NCBI RefSeq assembly: GCF_013184745.1
Contig: NZ_JAATVU010000010.1
Location: 1-64,000, forward strand
Origin: Mangrovicoccus sp. HB161399
GTDB lineage: Bacteria > Pseudomonadota > Alphaproteobacteria > Rhodobacterales > Rhodobacteraceae
Length of the DNA stretch: 64,000 nt
Direction of reading: 5' to 3'
In this document: positions 51,807 to 59,798 of the stretch, one piece after another
Numbering within the stretch: position 1 is the first letter of the stretch
Layout: every line of letters starts with the position of its first letter
The notes under the pieces: model-generated
Told to the model about the DNA's origin: nothing
What the model saw: the letters and a program-made list of their open reading frames with translations, nothing else
Database searches by the model: none
Translations under genes and position numbers: made by a program

Positions 51807-51819
51807 ATTGTTATACAAT
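51807..51819. promoter_or_regulatory. GntR/FCD operator upstream of the amino-acid ABC operon
   Basis: ATTGTTATACAAT has perfect ATTGT/ACAAT arms and contains TTGTTATACAA, which fits the FadR-type TNGTNNNACNA pattern. It overlaps a probable -10 box TACAAT (51814-51819), with TTGCCA (51793-51798) 15 bp upstream. The same 13 bases occur at 57782-57794. Confidence 0.72.
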
Positions 51820-51884
51820 GCTACAATCGCAAATCGCGGGCCCCTCCCCGATGCCCGCCTTCTGCCCGACAGGGAAACGCAAGG

Positions 51885-52787
51885 ATGACAAAAATGACCT
51901 CTCCGACCCCCATGATCGCCTGCGCCGCCGCTCTGGCCGCCGTCATGGCGCCCGGCATCGCCTCCGCCCGCGCCTCCGAGGAACTAAAGCCCGCCCCGGC
52001 GGATTTCGCCGAGATGGAAGCCTGCCAAGGCCTCCGCGCCAAATATCCCGATCTCGCGGGCAAGACGCTCAATGTCGGGCTCGGCGGCTACAACATGGGC
52101 TTCCAGCAGCCGGTGGACGGCAATCCCGACGACCTCGAAGGGCTTGACCCCGACATGCTCGACCGTCTCGGCGCCTGTCTCGGCTTCGACTACGAATTCC
52201 AGCTCGGCGCTTTCAACGTCCTGGTGACCTCGGTCATGTCCGGCCGTCTCGACATCGGCCCGTCGATCTACGTCACCCCGGCCCGCTCCGAGCAGGTCGC
52301 CTTCGTCTCCTCCTACCAGGTGGTCGACGGCTCGGTCGTGCCGAATGGCAACCCGAAGAACCTGCAATCGGTCGACGATCTCTGCGGCATGACCATCTCG
52401 GCCGCGGCCGGCACCTACGAGGCGACGACCATCGCTCCCGAACAGACCGAGAAATGCCTGGCCGCCGGCAAGCCCGCGGTCGACGTGCTGCTGGTGCAGA
52501 ACACCGACAACGCCATCATGGCCGTGCAGTCGGGCCGCGCAGACATCCACCTGACCTCGGGCGCGGTCGCGGCGGGGCTCGCCAATGCCGACGACCGGCT
52601 GGAGCAGGCCTTCTATGTCGACCTGCCGATCCGCAGCGGCTATCCGATCGCCAAGGACAACACGATGCTGCAGAACGCGGTGCTCGACGGCATCAAGGTG
52701 ATCCAGGAGACCGGCGTGCAGAAGCTGATCATGGACAAGTGGGGCCAGGGCGGCGAAGCCCAGCGTCCGGTCGAGCTGTTCGACTGA
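51885..52787 (+). CDS. Amino-acid-type ABC transporter substrate-binding protein
   Basis: This 300-residue family 3 solute-binding protein, the class that binds polar amino acids and opines, has a signal peptide (MIACAAALAAVMAPGIASA, cleavage near residue 30). The core contains GLDPDMLDRLGACLGFDYEF, TPARSEQVAFVSSY and GMTISAAAGTYEA, all class-typical. The Arg of SVFVTPARSEQ-like YVTPARSEQ contacts the ligand alpha-carboxylate in relatives. It is followed by a 59-bp gap with a hairpin and the fused permease/ATPase gene. The ligand may be an N-substituted or cyclic amino acid, given the amidohydrolase in the proposed regulon. Confidence 0.9.
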   Translation: MTKMTSPTPMIACAAALAAVMAPGIASARASEELKPAPADFAEMEACQGLRAKYPDLAGKTLNVGLGGYNMGFQQPVDGNPDDLEGLDPDMLDRLGACLGFDYEFQLGAFNVLVTSVMSGRLDIGPSIYVTPARSEQVAFVSSYQVVDGSVVPNGNPKNLQSVDDLCGMTISAAAGTYEATTIAPEQTEKCLAAGKPAVDVLLVQNTDNAIMAVQSGRADIHLTSGAVAAGLANADDRLEQAFYVDLPIRSGYPIAKDNTMLQNAVLDGIKVIQETGVQKLIMDKWGQGGEAQRPVELFD

Positions 52788-52800
52788 TCCCCTGACCCTT

Positions 52801-52826
52801 CCGGCGCCGCCCCCGCGCGGCGCCGG
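52801..52826. other. Intercistronic hairpin after the amino-acid receptor gene
   Basis: CCGGCGCCGC (52801-52810) and GCGGCGCCGG (52817-52826) form a perfect 10-bp stem with a 6-nt loop, 13 bp after the receptor stop and 20 bp before the next start. It is probably a stabilising or partial-termination element as seen after other receptor genes in this window. Confidence 0.6.
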
Positions 52827-52846
52827 TCCTCCTGCCCGGGGCCCCC

Positions 52847-54403
52847 ATGGACACGTTTCTCCACTACCTGACCTTCCCCTATCTCTGGGAAGGCGCCGTC
52901 ATCGCCGTGCAGCTTCTGATCGGCGCGCTGACCGGCGGCATCGTCATCGGCTTCTTCCTGTCGCTCGCCAGCCTGTCGAAGGCCTGGTACGTGCGCCTGC
53001 CGGTCAAGACCTATATCTACCTCCTGCGCGGCACGCCGGTCCTCTTGCAGCTGATCATCCTCTACAACGTGCTGCCGCAATTCGGCCTGGTGCTCAGCCC
53101 CTTCGTCTCGGCGCTGCTGGCTCTGACCATCAACGAGACCGCCTATTGCGCCGAGATCATCCGCGGCGGCATCATCTCCGCCAGCCGCGACCAGCGCACC
53201 GCGGCGCAGGCCTTCGGCTATACCCGCTCCCAGGAGATGCGCTTCGTCGTCATCCCGCAGGCGCTGCGCGCGATCCTGCCCACCCTGGGCAATGAAAGCG
53301 TGGGCCTGCTGAAATCCACCTCGCTGGCCTCGGTCGTCGGCGTCGCCGAGCTGACCATGCGCGGCCAGACGATCGTGTCGCAGAACTTCCAGTTCCTGCC
53401 GGTGCTGCTGGCCTCGGGCGGCATCTACGTGATCATGTCCACCGTGCTGGCCGCGGGCCAGTGGTGGCTGGAGAACCGGGTGAATCTCGAGCCGCGCGCC
53501 GCCCGCGCGGGCCGCCGCAAGATCCCCGAGATCCCCGCCGGAACGCCGCTCGTGGCGGCCGATCCGCCCTCGCCGCAATCCGACCGGATGCTGGAGATCC
53601 GCGATCTGAAGGTCGGCTACAACGGCACGCCAGTGCTGAAGAAGCTGACGCTGGTGGTGAAGCGCTCCGAGGTCGTCGTGCTGCTCGGCCGTTCCGGCTC
53701 GGGCAAGTCGACGCTGCTCAAGGCGATCCTGGCGCTGATCCCGTCGAGCGCCGGGAACATCCGCGTCGGCGGCGTGGTGATGGGACAGGGGCCGACCGGT
53801 CGCCCGCTGCTGCCCCGCGCGCTGCCCGCCAACCGCATTGCCGCACGGATCGGCATAGTGTTCCAGAACTTCGCGCTCTTCGACCATCTCACGGCGGAGG
53901 AAAACGTCATGGCGGTCCAGACCGTGGTCCAGCGCCGCCCGAAGACGGAAGCCCGCGCCGCCGCCCGCGCCGCTCTGGCGCAGGTCGGGCTCGGTCCCTA
54001 TCTCAACCGCCTGCCGCACGAGATGTCGGGCGGCCAGCAGCAGCGCGTCGCCATCGCCCGGGCGCTGGCCTGCCGGCCGCAGCTCCTGCTGTTCGACGAG
54101 CCGACCTCGGCGCTCGACCCGGAACTGGTGCGCGAGGTCAACGGTACGATCCGCGACTTGGCCCAGACCGGGTTAACCATGGTGATCTCAACCCATGATG
54201 TCGGTTTCGCGCGGACCGTCGCCGACCGCATCGTGTTCCTCAAGGACGGAGTGCTGGTCGAAGAGGGCCCGCCCGCGATCCTCGACAATCCGAAGACCGA
54301 GACCTTTGCCGCCTATCTGCGGCAGGAAGCGGAAGAGGCGCATGAGCCGCCCCTGCCGCAGCGCCTGCCCGATCCCCTGCCCCTGCCCGCAACGGAGCGC
54401 TGA
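52847..54403 (+). CDS. Amino-acid ABC transporter permease fused to ATP-binding protein
   Basis: This 518-residue protein joins a HisM/GlnP-type permease (about 1-215, four to five hydrophobic helices, coupling segment SASRDQRTAAQAFGYT) to a GlnQ-type ATPase (about 248-500) through a Pro/Arg-rich linker. The ATPase has Walker A GRSGSGKST (about 281-289), signature MSGGQQQRVAIARA, Walker B LLLFDEPTSALD and STHDVGFAR. The reading frame is continuous, with no sign of a misread stop. No second permease gene is nearby, so the active importer would be a homodimer of this chain plus the receptor. The usual arrangement has separate genes. Confidence 0.92.
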   Translation: MDTFLHYLTFPYLWEGAVIAVQLLIGALTGGIVIGFFLSLASLSKAWYVRLPVKTYIYLLRGTPVLLQLIILYNVLPQFGLVLSPFVSALLALTINETAYCAEIIRGGIISASRDQRTAAQAFGYTRSQEMRFVVIPQALRAILPTLGNESVGLLKSTSLASVVGVAELTMRGQTIVSQNFQFLPVLLASGGIYVIMSTVLAAGQWWLENRVNLEPRAARAGRRKIPEIPAGTPLVAADPPSPQSDRMLEIRDLKVGYNGTPVLKKLTLVVKRSEVVVLLGRSGSGKSTLLKAILALIPSSAGNIRVGGVVMGQGPTGRPLLPRALPANRIAARIGIVFQNFALFDHLTAEENVMAVQTVVQRRPKTEARAAARAALAQVGLGPYLNRLPHEMSGGQQQRVAIARALACRPQLLLFDEPTSALDPELVREVNGTIRDLAQTGLTMVISTHDVGFARTVADRIVFLKDGVLVEEGPPAILDNPKTETFAAYLRQEAEEAHEPPLPQRLPDPLPLPATER

Positions 54404-54405
54404 GC

Positions 54406-55467
54406 ATGTCCCTTCCCTTTGCCGCCGAGGCACGCGCCGCGCTCGGGCCAGCGCTTTTCGACTACATGCAAGGCCGCGCGGGCGACAGCCACGCGGCCCC
54501 CGGCGAAGATGCCAATGCCGCGGCTTTCGCCCGGCTCCGCCTCATCCCCCGGCTTTTCTCCGAGGCCGGGCCGCCGGACCTAGCGACGGAGCTGGCAGGC
54601 CGCCGGATGGCCGCACCGGTGATGATCGGCGCCTTCGCCGGCGACCGGGTGTTCCACGCCGAGGGCATCCTGCCGGTCGCGCGGGTGGCCGCGCGGCTGG
54701 GGCTGGACCTCGTGCTGTCGGAGGAAACCGTGACGCCGCTGGCCGAGGTGACGGCGGCGCATCCCGGCACCTGGCTGCAGCTGCGCGCCGCAGGCAGCGA
54801 GGACCGCATCGCCCGCATCGTCTCCGCCGCCGCCGGGGCAGGTGCAGCCGGCATCGTGCTGACGCTGATGGCGCCGTCGCATCCCCGCCCCGGCCAGCGT
54901 CCCGGCGGCTTCGACATCGGCGCCGAACTCGTCTCCCGCGGCTGGAGCACCATCGGCACCCAGCTCGACGGATCGCACCGTCCGGGCGTCGCGCCGCTCG
55001 AGGCCTTCCCGCGCTGGGACGCGGCCCGGCTCGGCCGGATCGCGGCGCTGGCCCGCAGCCTCGGCCTGCCGCTGATGGTCAAGGGCGTGCTGAATCCGGC
55101 CGACCTGGCGCCGCTCGCGGATTGCGGAGTCGCAGGGGCGGTCGCCTCGAATGTCGGGCTGCGCCAGAGCAGCCGCTGGGCGCTGGCGCTCGACCAGCTT
55201 CCGGCGCTGGCTGCGGCCCGGCCCGCTGGCCTTCCCCTGCTACTCGATGGCGGGGTTCGCCACGGCGCCGACGTGATCGCTGCCAGCCTCCTCGGCGCTG
55301 CCGCCTGCGTCGCGACCCGGCCCGTGCTCTGCGCGCTGGCAGCGGGCGGAGAGGCGGCGGTCGAGGCCTGGCTGAACGGGCTTCTCGACAATCTCTACGC
55401 GATGACCGCCTGGATGGGCGCGGCGCATCCCGCCGCGCTCGATCCCGGACAGCTGCTCCGGGACTGA
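54406..55467 (+). CDS. FMN-dependent alpha-hydroxy-acid oxidase-like protein without the catalytic His
   Basis: This 353-residue TIM-barrel flavoprotein belongs to the glycolate oxidase/L-lactate dehydrogenase family. FMN-binding marks are present: FDYMQGRAGD at the N-terminus, Lys226 in MVKGVL, LLDGGVRHGADVIAAS (Asp282 region) and GAAACVATRP. The catalytic SNHGGRQLD motif reads SNVGLRQSS: the proton-taking His is Val250, although Arg253 is kept. Normal 2-hydroxyacid oxidation is thus unlikely; an isomerase-like or other FMN reaction may have evolved. It follows the transporter by 2 bp, so it should act on the imported compound. Confidence 0.85.
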   Translation: MSLPFAAEARAALGPALFDYMQGRAGDSHAAPGEDANAAAFARLRLIPRLFSEAGPPDLATELAGRRMAAPVMIGAFAGDRVFHAEGILPVARVAARLGLDLVLSEETVTPLAEVTAAHPGTWLQLRAAGSEDRIARIVSAAAGAGAAGIVLTLMAPSHPRPGQRPGGFDIGAELVSRGWSTIGTQLDGSHRPGVAPLEAFPRWDAARLGRIAALARSLGLPLMVKGVLNPADLAPLADCGVAGAVASNVGLRQSSRWALALDQLPALAAARPAGLPLLLDGGVRHGADVIAASLLGAAACVATRPVLCALAAGGEAAVEAWLNGLLDNLYAMTAWMGAAHPAALDPGQLLRD

Positions 55468-55470
55468 CCT

Positions 55471-55492
55471 CGCCGGGGCTCAGGCCCCGGCG
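55471..55492. terminator. Bidirectional hairpin with a stop codon in its loop
   Basis: CGCCGGGGC (55471-55479) and GCCCCGGCG (55484-55492) form a perfect 9-bp stem. The 4-nt loop TCAG holds, on the minus strand, the TGA stop of the amidohydrolase (55480-55482). It lies 3 bp after the stop of the plus-strand FMN protein, so the same hairpin can end both convergent transcripts. Confidence 0.6.
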
Positions 55493-56859
55493 CGCCGCTG
55501 GAACCGTCCGCGGCCAGGCGCGCCGAGGTCGCGCCCCTCGCGGAACACCTGGTCGCCGCGTGACAGCGTGGCGACAAGCCGGCCGCGCATCTTCCGCCCC
55601 TCGAAGGCCGAGAACTTTGCCCGTCCGCGGAACGCTGCGCCGGCAACCACCGTCTCGCCCGACGGATCCCAGAGCGTGAGATCGGCGTCGGCGCCCGCCC
55701 GGATCGCGCCCTTCCGCGGCCAGAGCCCGAAGCGCCGCGCAGGCGCCTCCGCGGTCATCCGCGCGAACTGCTCCAGCGGCATCCCGCGGCCTAGCACCCC
55801 TTCGCTCATCAGCAGCGGCACATTGGTCTCGATGCCCGTGAGACCCATCCCCGCCTGCCAGACCGGCAGGCCGGCGGCCTTGTCCTCCGGCGGATAGGGG
55901 CAGTGATCCGAGGCGACCATGTCGATCCCGCCGGCCAGCACATGCTCCCACAGCGCCGCCAGTATCGGCGCCGGTCGCAGCGGCGGGCCGCAGCGCGCGA
56001 CATTGCCGATCCGCACCAGGTCGTCCTCGTCGAGCAGCAGGTAGTGCAGGCAGGTCTCGGCGCTGATATCGGTCCCGGCGGCACGGGCGCGGGCCAGCAC
56101 CTCGGCAGCGCGCGGCGAGCTCATATGGACGACATGCGCCGCCACTCCGGTCTCGGCGGCCAGAAGCGCCAGCCGCTGCACCGCCTCCAGCTCGGCGATC
56201 TCCGGTCCCGCCCCGGCATGGGCGCGCATGTCCGTCCGCCCGGCCGCCTCCATCCGCCGCCGCGCCGCCAGCAGGATGTCCTGGTTCTCGGAATGCACCC
56301 CGAGCAGCGAGCCCGCCGCGCGGATCTCCGCCATCGCCTCCAGCAGGTCGCCATCGCCCACCGCCGGAAGCGCGGTCTCGTCCGGTGCCCCGCCATCGAG
56401 GCGCGGGCTGCACAGGAAGGCCTTGAAGGCTACGGCGCCGTCCTCCGCCAGCCCGGCGATCTCGGCCGCATTGCGCCCCGTCAGCCCGGCCCAGAGCGCG
56501 AAATCCACCGCCGCGTGCGCCTCGCAAAGCGCGCGCTTCGCCGCAAGGCTGGCGCGGTCGACCGCGGGCGGCAGGCCATGCGGCATCTCGATCACCGTGG
56601 TCACGCCGCCCGCCGCCGCGCCGCAGGTCCCCGCGAAGACCTCCGCGCCGCGATCCGGGCCGCAGGCGGTGAAATGGGTATGGGCGTCGATCGCGCCGGG
56701 CAGGAGCCAGAGCCCGCCCGCGTCGATCCTGCGGGCCGCGTCCGGCCCCGTGCCCGGGACGTGGAGCCCCTCGATCACGCCGCCGGTGACGGTGATGTCG
56801 AGCGCCTGCGCGCCCTCCGGAGTGACGGCGAGCGCGCCGGAAATCCTCAGGTCAGGCAT
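55480..56859 (-). CDS. Cyclic amidohydrolase (dihydroorotase/allantoinase type)
   Basis: This 459-residue amidohydrolase-superfamily enzyme opens cyclic amide or ureide rings. It shows the metal motif DAHTHF (about residues 57-62), a Lys for carbamylation in AFKAFLC (about 145), His residues in GVHSENQD and HVVHMSSP, and the Asp in ASDHCPYPPED. Length and the order of motifs fit allantoinase and dihydropyrimidinase; dihydroorotase of this type is also possible. It overlaps the NMT1-like gene by 8 bp. The shared GntR/FCD site with the amino-acid importer operon suggests a role in using an imported cyclic amide. Confidence 0.9.
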   Translation of the reverse strand: MPDLRISGALAVTPEGAQALDITVTGGVIEGLHVPGTGPDAARRIDAGGLWLLPGAIDAHTHFTACGPDRGAEVFAGTCGAAAGGVTTVIEMPHGLPPAVDRASLAAKRALCEAHAAVDFALWAGLTGRNAAEIAGLAEDGAVAFKAFLCSPRLDGGAPDETALPAVGDGDLLEAMAEIRAAGSLLGVHSENQDILLAARRRMEAAGRTDMRAHAGAGPEIAELEAVQRLALLAAETGVAAHVVHMSSPRAAEVLARARAAGTDISAETCLHYLLLDEDDLVRIGNVARCGPPLRPAPILAALWEHVLAGGIDMVASDHCPYPPEDKAAGLPVWQAGMGLTGIETNVPLLMSEGVLGRGMPLEQFARMTAEAPARRFGLWPRKGAIRAGADADLTLWDPSGETVVAGAAFRGRAKFSAFEGRKMRGRLVATLSRGDQVFREGRDLGAPGRGRFQRRAGA

Positions 56860-57766
56860 CGGCCGCCTCCGCCAGAAGGTCGCGGGTCAGGGCCGCCGGA
56901 TCGGGCAGGTCCCGGATCCAGCCGGAGGCCTGCAGCAGCCGGCCGAAGCGCAGCATGTCCGCGGCCGGAATGCGGTGATCCCCCGGCCAGAGCCCGGCGG
57001 CGCGGTAGAACGCCACGATCCGGGCGATGACCTCGGGCGCAAGATCCGGGAAGGCGGGCGCGACGGTCGCGGCGACCGCTTCCGGCCCTGCCGCCGCAAG
57101 CCAGGCCAGGGCCTGCCGGATGGCGCGGGTGAACGCCGCGAAGGCCTCCGGCTGCGCATCGATCGCGCCGGGCCGCGCGATATAGGCGCTCCAGGGCACG
57201 CCGCCGGTCGCCCCCGCCAGGCTGCAGACGGCATGGAGCCGCCCCTCTGCCATCAGCGGCGCGGCAGCATGCAGGTGATGGATGGCGAATTCCATGTCCG
57301 AGGCCAGGAAATCCCCTGCCGTCGCGGCGGCTCCGGGGTCTTCCCGCCGCGCCGCGATGCCCTGCTCGGCCATGACCGCATCGAAGATGAAGCCCGCAGT
57401 GCCGATTCTGGCGATGTCGAAGACGCGCTGCCCGTCGAGATCGGCCAGCACGAAGCCCGGCATCGGCCGCCGCGCGAGAACCACCCAGGGGTTTGAGCGC
57501 ACCGCGGCTGCAAAGCTGACCAGCGGCCGGCCTTCCTCGGCCAGCTTCATCGTCACCATCGGTCCGCCGATGGTCAGGTCGGCGCAGCCGTCGAGCACCG
57601 AGGGGATCTGCCCGCCGGTGACGGTCTCGCCGCCGGACGCGCTCTGCACCGGTTCGATCTGCAGGCCCTCGGCCGCGAAGAAGCCCAGCCGCTCCGCCAG
57701 CACATGCGGCAGGTAGTAGATCCGCGCCTCGGACGGATCGCCGAGATTCATTGTCAGCCGCTGCAC
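56852..57766 (-). CDS. NMT1/THI5-like (SsuA-type) protein without signal peptide
   Basis: This is a 304-residue protein with the type II binding fold of ABC receptors for thiamine precursors, sulfonates and taurine: YLPHVLAERLGFFAAEGLQI near the N-terminus, GGPMVTMKLAEEG and LRAFVLADLDGQRVFDIARIG-like GFVLADLDGQRVFD. No signal peptide precedes it, and there is no matching permease or ATPase gene nearby, so a cytosolic sensor or an enzyme like yeast THI5 is possible. I use the GTG at 57766; a GTG at 57772 is the alternative. AAGGA lies just upstream, immediately after the operator at 57782-57794. It is co-translated with the amidohydrolase. Confidence 0.75.
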   Translation of the reverse strand: MQRLTMNLGDPSEARIYYLPHVLAERLGFFAAEGLQIEPVQSASGGETVTGGQIPSVLDGCADLTIGGPMVTMKLAEEGRPLVSFAAAVRSNPWVVLARRPMPGFVLADLDGQRVFDIARIGTAGFIFDAVMAEQGIAARREDPGAAATAGDFLASDMEFAIHHLHAAAPLMAEGRLHAVCSLAGATGGVPWSAYIARPGAIDAQPEAFAAFTRAIRQALAWLAAAGPEAVAATVAPAFPDLAPEVIARIVAFYRAAGLWPGDHRIPAADMLRFGRLLQASGWIRDLPDPAALTRDLLAEAADA

Positions 57767-57781
57767 CTTCACCTGTCCTTG

Positions 57782-57794
57782 ATTGTTATACAAT
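57782..57794. promoter_or_regulatory. GntR/FCD operator upstream of the amidohydrolase operon
   Basis: ATTGTTATACAAT is identical to the site at 51807-51819, 6 kb away. It lies 15-28 bp before the start of the NMT1-like gene on the minus strand, next to its ribosome site; TATAAC on the minus strand inside it could serve as -10 box. The chance of an exact 13-base AT-rich match between two promoter regions in such a GC-rich window is small. Confidence 0.72.
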
Positions 57795-57917
57795 ATGACA
57801 ATGGCTAGCGCGATGTGCCCCGGTTTACAAGCCGCAATGGCCGCGACGGCGCGGCCGCCCCATCCTGGCGGGACGGGGCGCTGCATCGCCATTCGGCCTA
57901 ACGGCGGTGCGCCACGC

Positions 57918-59183
57918 TCAGAACTGGAAGGGTTGCCCGATCATCATCTGCACCCGGAGGCCTTCGTCCGAGAAGGCGGCATCCGCCCGGACGACGAAGC
58001 CCTGCACCCAGGCGCGCAGACCGGTGCCCGCATCCCATTTCATGTCGGAATGCAGCTCGCCGAAACCGTAGCTGTCCGCGACGCGGCCGATCTCGACGAA
58101 GGGAACGACCTGGATCCATTCGATCCCCAGCCGCTCCTGCACGGCGGACCAGGAATCGAACGGGTTCCAGTGCGGCGTCAGGCGCAGTTCGGCGGAGTAG
58201 TAGATCGCCGACCGGTCGTTGAACCGCTGCGCCGGATAGCCCCGCATCCGCCACAGACCGCCCAGCGTGGCGCCGGTATAGGCCGGGGAGCGGTGGCGGA
58301 TCTCTTCCCCGTCGATTTCCCAGGACGGCGTGTCGGCTGTCCAGAAATCGAAGGCCAGGACCCGCTTCCGGAACCATGCGCTCCCGCCGTAGCCGCGATA
58401 GGCGTCGATCTCGGCCTGCACGACCGTCCAGGAATCCGAGCTGTCGAACAGGCCGAAATCCCGCGAGACCTGGAGCCTGGCGCCGGTGCCCCGCGACGGG
58501 TTGTAGGGGAAATCCCGGTTGTCCCAGAAATACGCGAGGTCGAGCCCGTTCGTCCGGATGTCGCCGTCGAACGTGTCGCCGTCGATCTCCAGCGCCCTCT
58601 GGAACGGCCTCACTTCCAGATAGCTGCGGCCGCTCCCGAACGGATCGAGGGACTCGGCGCCGGTCGCGCCGGAATACAGCTCTCCATCGAGCACCTTGTA
58701 GTCCGGAACGACCTGGTCGCGCCCGTGTCCGATCGGCAGGAGGTACTTGAACCGCACCCGCGAGAAGACGTCCGAGACGTTCCCGGACAGGAAATTGTCC
58801 TCGTCCGAGCCGTTCGTGCCCGCCCGCTGGCCGGGAAAGCCTGGATTGCCGTCGATATAGGTGTCGGCATCGGCGTAATGGCCGAAGGAGAGCACCGGAT
58901 CTACGAACAGGCGGTCCAGCCCGGAGAACCGCAGATCCTGCGCCATGAGGAAGGCCAGCTGCGACCCTTCGGACCCGGCCATCACGGTGCCAAGCACACG
59001 GGCATTCGGCTGCGGGTATCCGATCCGCCCGATGACCCAGCCGCCGGTCGCCCCGAACGTCTCGTTGTAGAAGGCATAGGGCAGGCTCAGCTTCAGCCCC
59101 GAATAGTCCTCGACCTCGTCCGCCCGGCCCGGCACCGGCAGCAGGACGGAACAGGCAAGGGCAAGCATGGAGAGCCGCGCCAC
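57918..59183 (-). CDS. Omp85-type outer-membrane beta-barrel protein without POTRA domains
   Basis: This protein has 421 residues from the GTG at 59183, which gives a compact signal peptide (ARLSMLALACSVLLPVPGRA, cleavage before DEVEDY) and has GGAG upstream; an in-frame GTG at 59252 is the alternative. The mature part is built of alternating amphipathic strands and ends in Phe (IGQPFQF), as outer-membrane barrels do. The segment RMRGYPAQRFND (about 310-321) is the conserved (V)RGY/F motif of the Omp85 L6 loop. No POTRA domain can fit before the barrel, so this resembles the POTRA-less branch of Omp85. No partner gene is nearby; function unknown. Confidence 0.72.
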   Translation of the reverse strand: MARLSMLALACSVLLPVPGRADEVEDYSGLKLSLPYAFYNETFGATGGWVIGRIGYPQPNARVLGTVMAGSEGSQLAFLMAQDLRFSGLDRLFVDPVLSFGHYADADTYIDGNPGFPGQRAGTNGSDEDNFLSGNVSDVFSRVRFKYLLPIGHGRDQVVPDYKVLDGELYSGATGAESLDPFGSGRSYLEVRPFQRALEIDGDTFDGDIRTNGLDLAYFWDNRDFPYNPSRGTGARLQVSRDFGLFDSSDSWTVVQAEIDAYRGYGGSAWFRKRVLAFDFWTADTPSWEIDGEEIRHRSPAYTGATLGGLWRMRGYPAQRFNDRSAIYYSAELRLTPHWNPFDSWSAVQERLGIEWIQVVPFVEIGRVADSYGFGELHSDMKWDAGTGLRAWVQGFVVRADAAFSDEGLRVQMMIGQPFQF

Positions 59184-59252
59184 CGCCCTGGCTCCGCAAG
59201 CGCGCCCGGCCCGTCTCAGTCCAGCATGCGGTCCCACGGAGTCCTCGTGCAC

Positions 59253-59798
59253 AATGTCCCGGCGCCTCCCTGCACGCAGGTCCCGTCCATCGCCCGCAGA
59301 TCGCGGAAAGGGAAAGCCCCGGCGCGGGAAGTCAAAATCGCTTCTTCACGGCACAGTCATACCGGATCGGATCCGGCCGTTCGAGAGAATTGGCTGCGAC
59401 CCGGTGACCGGCCGCCGCCGGAACCGGATGCAGCAGCGGGCAGCCGGGCCCCTCAAGCAGGCACCGGCGGTCGAGGCGCGGCCGCCGGTAGCTGCACGCC
59501 CGCGACGGCGATCATCCTGCGGCAGGCAGCGGGGCGGGGCGGGCATTCGTCCGGAACCGTCCGGCGCGATGGCTGCGGCCATCGGAACCCGGCCGGGCGC
59601 CGCCTGACCGGCCGGACCGGATTGGCGGCAGCGCCGGCCATGGCTTGCACCGGCCTTCCGGGCGTTCCCCCTGGCCGGGCGCGCCGGCGGTCTGCGCGGC
59701 TGCCAACGGCGAGCTCAGCCGTCCGTTCCGAATGCGCGGAGCCCGCTTGTGCTCCGCACATTGCCGGCCGGGACGGTGCCGCCACCGGGCTTCCCGGC
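59253..59798. other. GC-rich intergenic region, no supported gene
   Basis: This holds the upstream region of the Omp85-like gene and the downstream region of purT. Frames are open on both strands but give motif-free translations. TTGACT occurs on the minus strand near 59333 and could be a -35 box for the barrel gene, without a good -10 box. Confidence 0.4.

Noticed and set aside
54406-55467. Naming the FMN protein L-lactate dehydrogenase
   Set aside because: The catalytic His of the family is replaced by Val, so the name would claim an activity the sequence does not support.
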